64,000 nt of DNA, taken from contig JAEUPQ010000015.1 of NCBI GenBank assembly GCA_016789405.1, forward strand, positions 62,001-126,000, written 5' to 3'. The notes beneath the pieces were generated by a model. The model worked only from the letters and a program-made list of their open reading frames with translations, searched no databases and was not told where the DNA came from. Position 1 is the stretch's first letter; each line of letters starts with the position of its first letter. This DNA comes from Lysobacteraceae bacterium. GTDB taxonomy: Bacteria; Pseudomonadota; Gammaproteobacteria; Xanthomonadales; Xanthomonadaceae. Of the stretch, positions 63,782 to 64,000 are shown piece by piece. A program made the translations under genes and the position numbers.

Positions 63782-64000
63782 ATGAGCTGGGCCTTGCGAT
63801 TCCACGGCGTCGGCAATGCCTCGTCGGTCGAGCTGGGGTCGGCGATGGCCACGATCGAACGCGATGGCCGGCCCTGGCTGACCATCGACTGCGGTGCCGA
63901 AGGCCTGACCGCGTATCTCGCGCACTACGGCGAAGCGCCGCGCGCGCTGTTCGTCACCCATACCCATCTCGATCATGTCGCGGGTTTCGAGCGTTTGTTC
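63782..64000 (+). CDS. MBL-fold metallo-hydrolase, N-terminal part
   Basis: Begins at ATG 63782 (MSWALRFHGVGNASSVELGS) and runs off the window after 73 codons. The metal-binding motif THTHLDHVAGFERL (about 60-73) and the preceding WLTIDCGAEGL are those of the metallo-beta-lactamase fold. The specific reaction needs the missing part. It is 40 bases after kdkA on the same strand and may be in its operon. Confidence 0.8.
   Translation, partial: MSWALRFHGVGNASSVELGSAMATIERDGRPWLTIDCGAEGLTAYLAHYGEAPRALFVTHTHLDHVAGFERLF

Overview
The window is about 64 kb of GC-rich DNA from a gammaproteobacterium, most likely a Lysobacterales/Xanthomonadaceae member. I infer this from the KdkA / glycosyltransferase-9 / DUF6165 lipopolysaccharide neighbourhood at the right end, the REP-like intergenic repeat built on CCCGGGCAAGCGAAGCGCAC, the NarK-NarK-NarGHJI order and overall codon use. 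There is no rRNA and no CRISPR array. One tRNA is present.

Layout. (1) 1-8.6 kb is an accessory stretch of mostly unknown small genes in mixed orientation, separated by dispersed repeats. It includes a low-GC coiled-coil protein, an F-box-like protein, a DUF7693-like protein, two copies of a small conserved ORF and a large lipoprotein. (2) 9.0-16.6 kb is a co-directional oxidative cluster: FAD-SLDH-like small subunit, GMC oxidoreductase, VioB-type ferritin-like enzyme, small protein, phosphoesterase, secreted tyrosinase. (3) 16.7-21.1 kb holds ordinary genes (general stress protein, lipoproteins, pilin-like protein, LysE exporter, PP2C phosphatase). (4) 21.2-22.4 kb is a scar of two decayed IS3-family elements.

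(5) 22,554-60,628 appears to be one integrative element of about 38 kb inserted in the 3' end of a tRNA-Ser(CGA) gene. A 14-bp copy of the tRNA end lies beside a P4-type integrase, and both ends carry a pair of TGTGGG repeats 12 bp apart. Inside, from left to right, are the integrase, a type I restriction-modification operon (HTH-HsdM, HsdS, DinD, HsdR, YgjP), a complete nitrate-respiration and molybdopterin block (Fnr, HemN-like, carbonic anhydrase, NarK1, PPIase, NarIJHG, NarK2, DUF7009-like, MoaE, MoaD, MoeA, MoaCB, MoaA), a DGC-domain protein, a PLP decarboxylase-NnrS-porin operon, and a satellite-type replication and control module (DUF3987/TOPRIM, CHC2 zinc finger, AlpA). TTGAT-N4-ATCAA-like boxes precede narK2, moaA and the porin operon, so the element seems to bring its own oxygen sensor and the promoters it controls.

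(6) 60.6-64.0 kb returns to chromosome: tRNA-Ser, DUF6165, a stretch with a hairpin and an orphan terminator (candidate sRNA), a heptosyltransferase-like gene divergent from kdkA, and the start of an MBL-fold hydrolase cut by the window edge.
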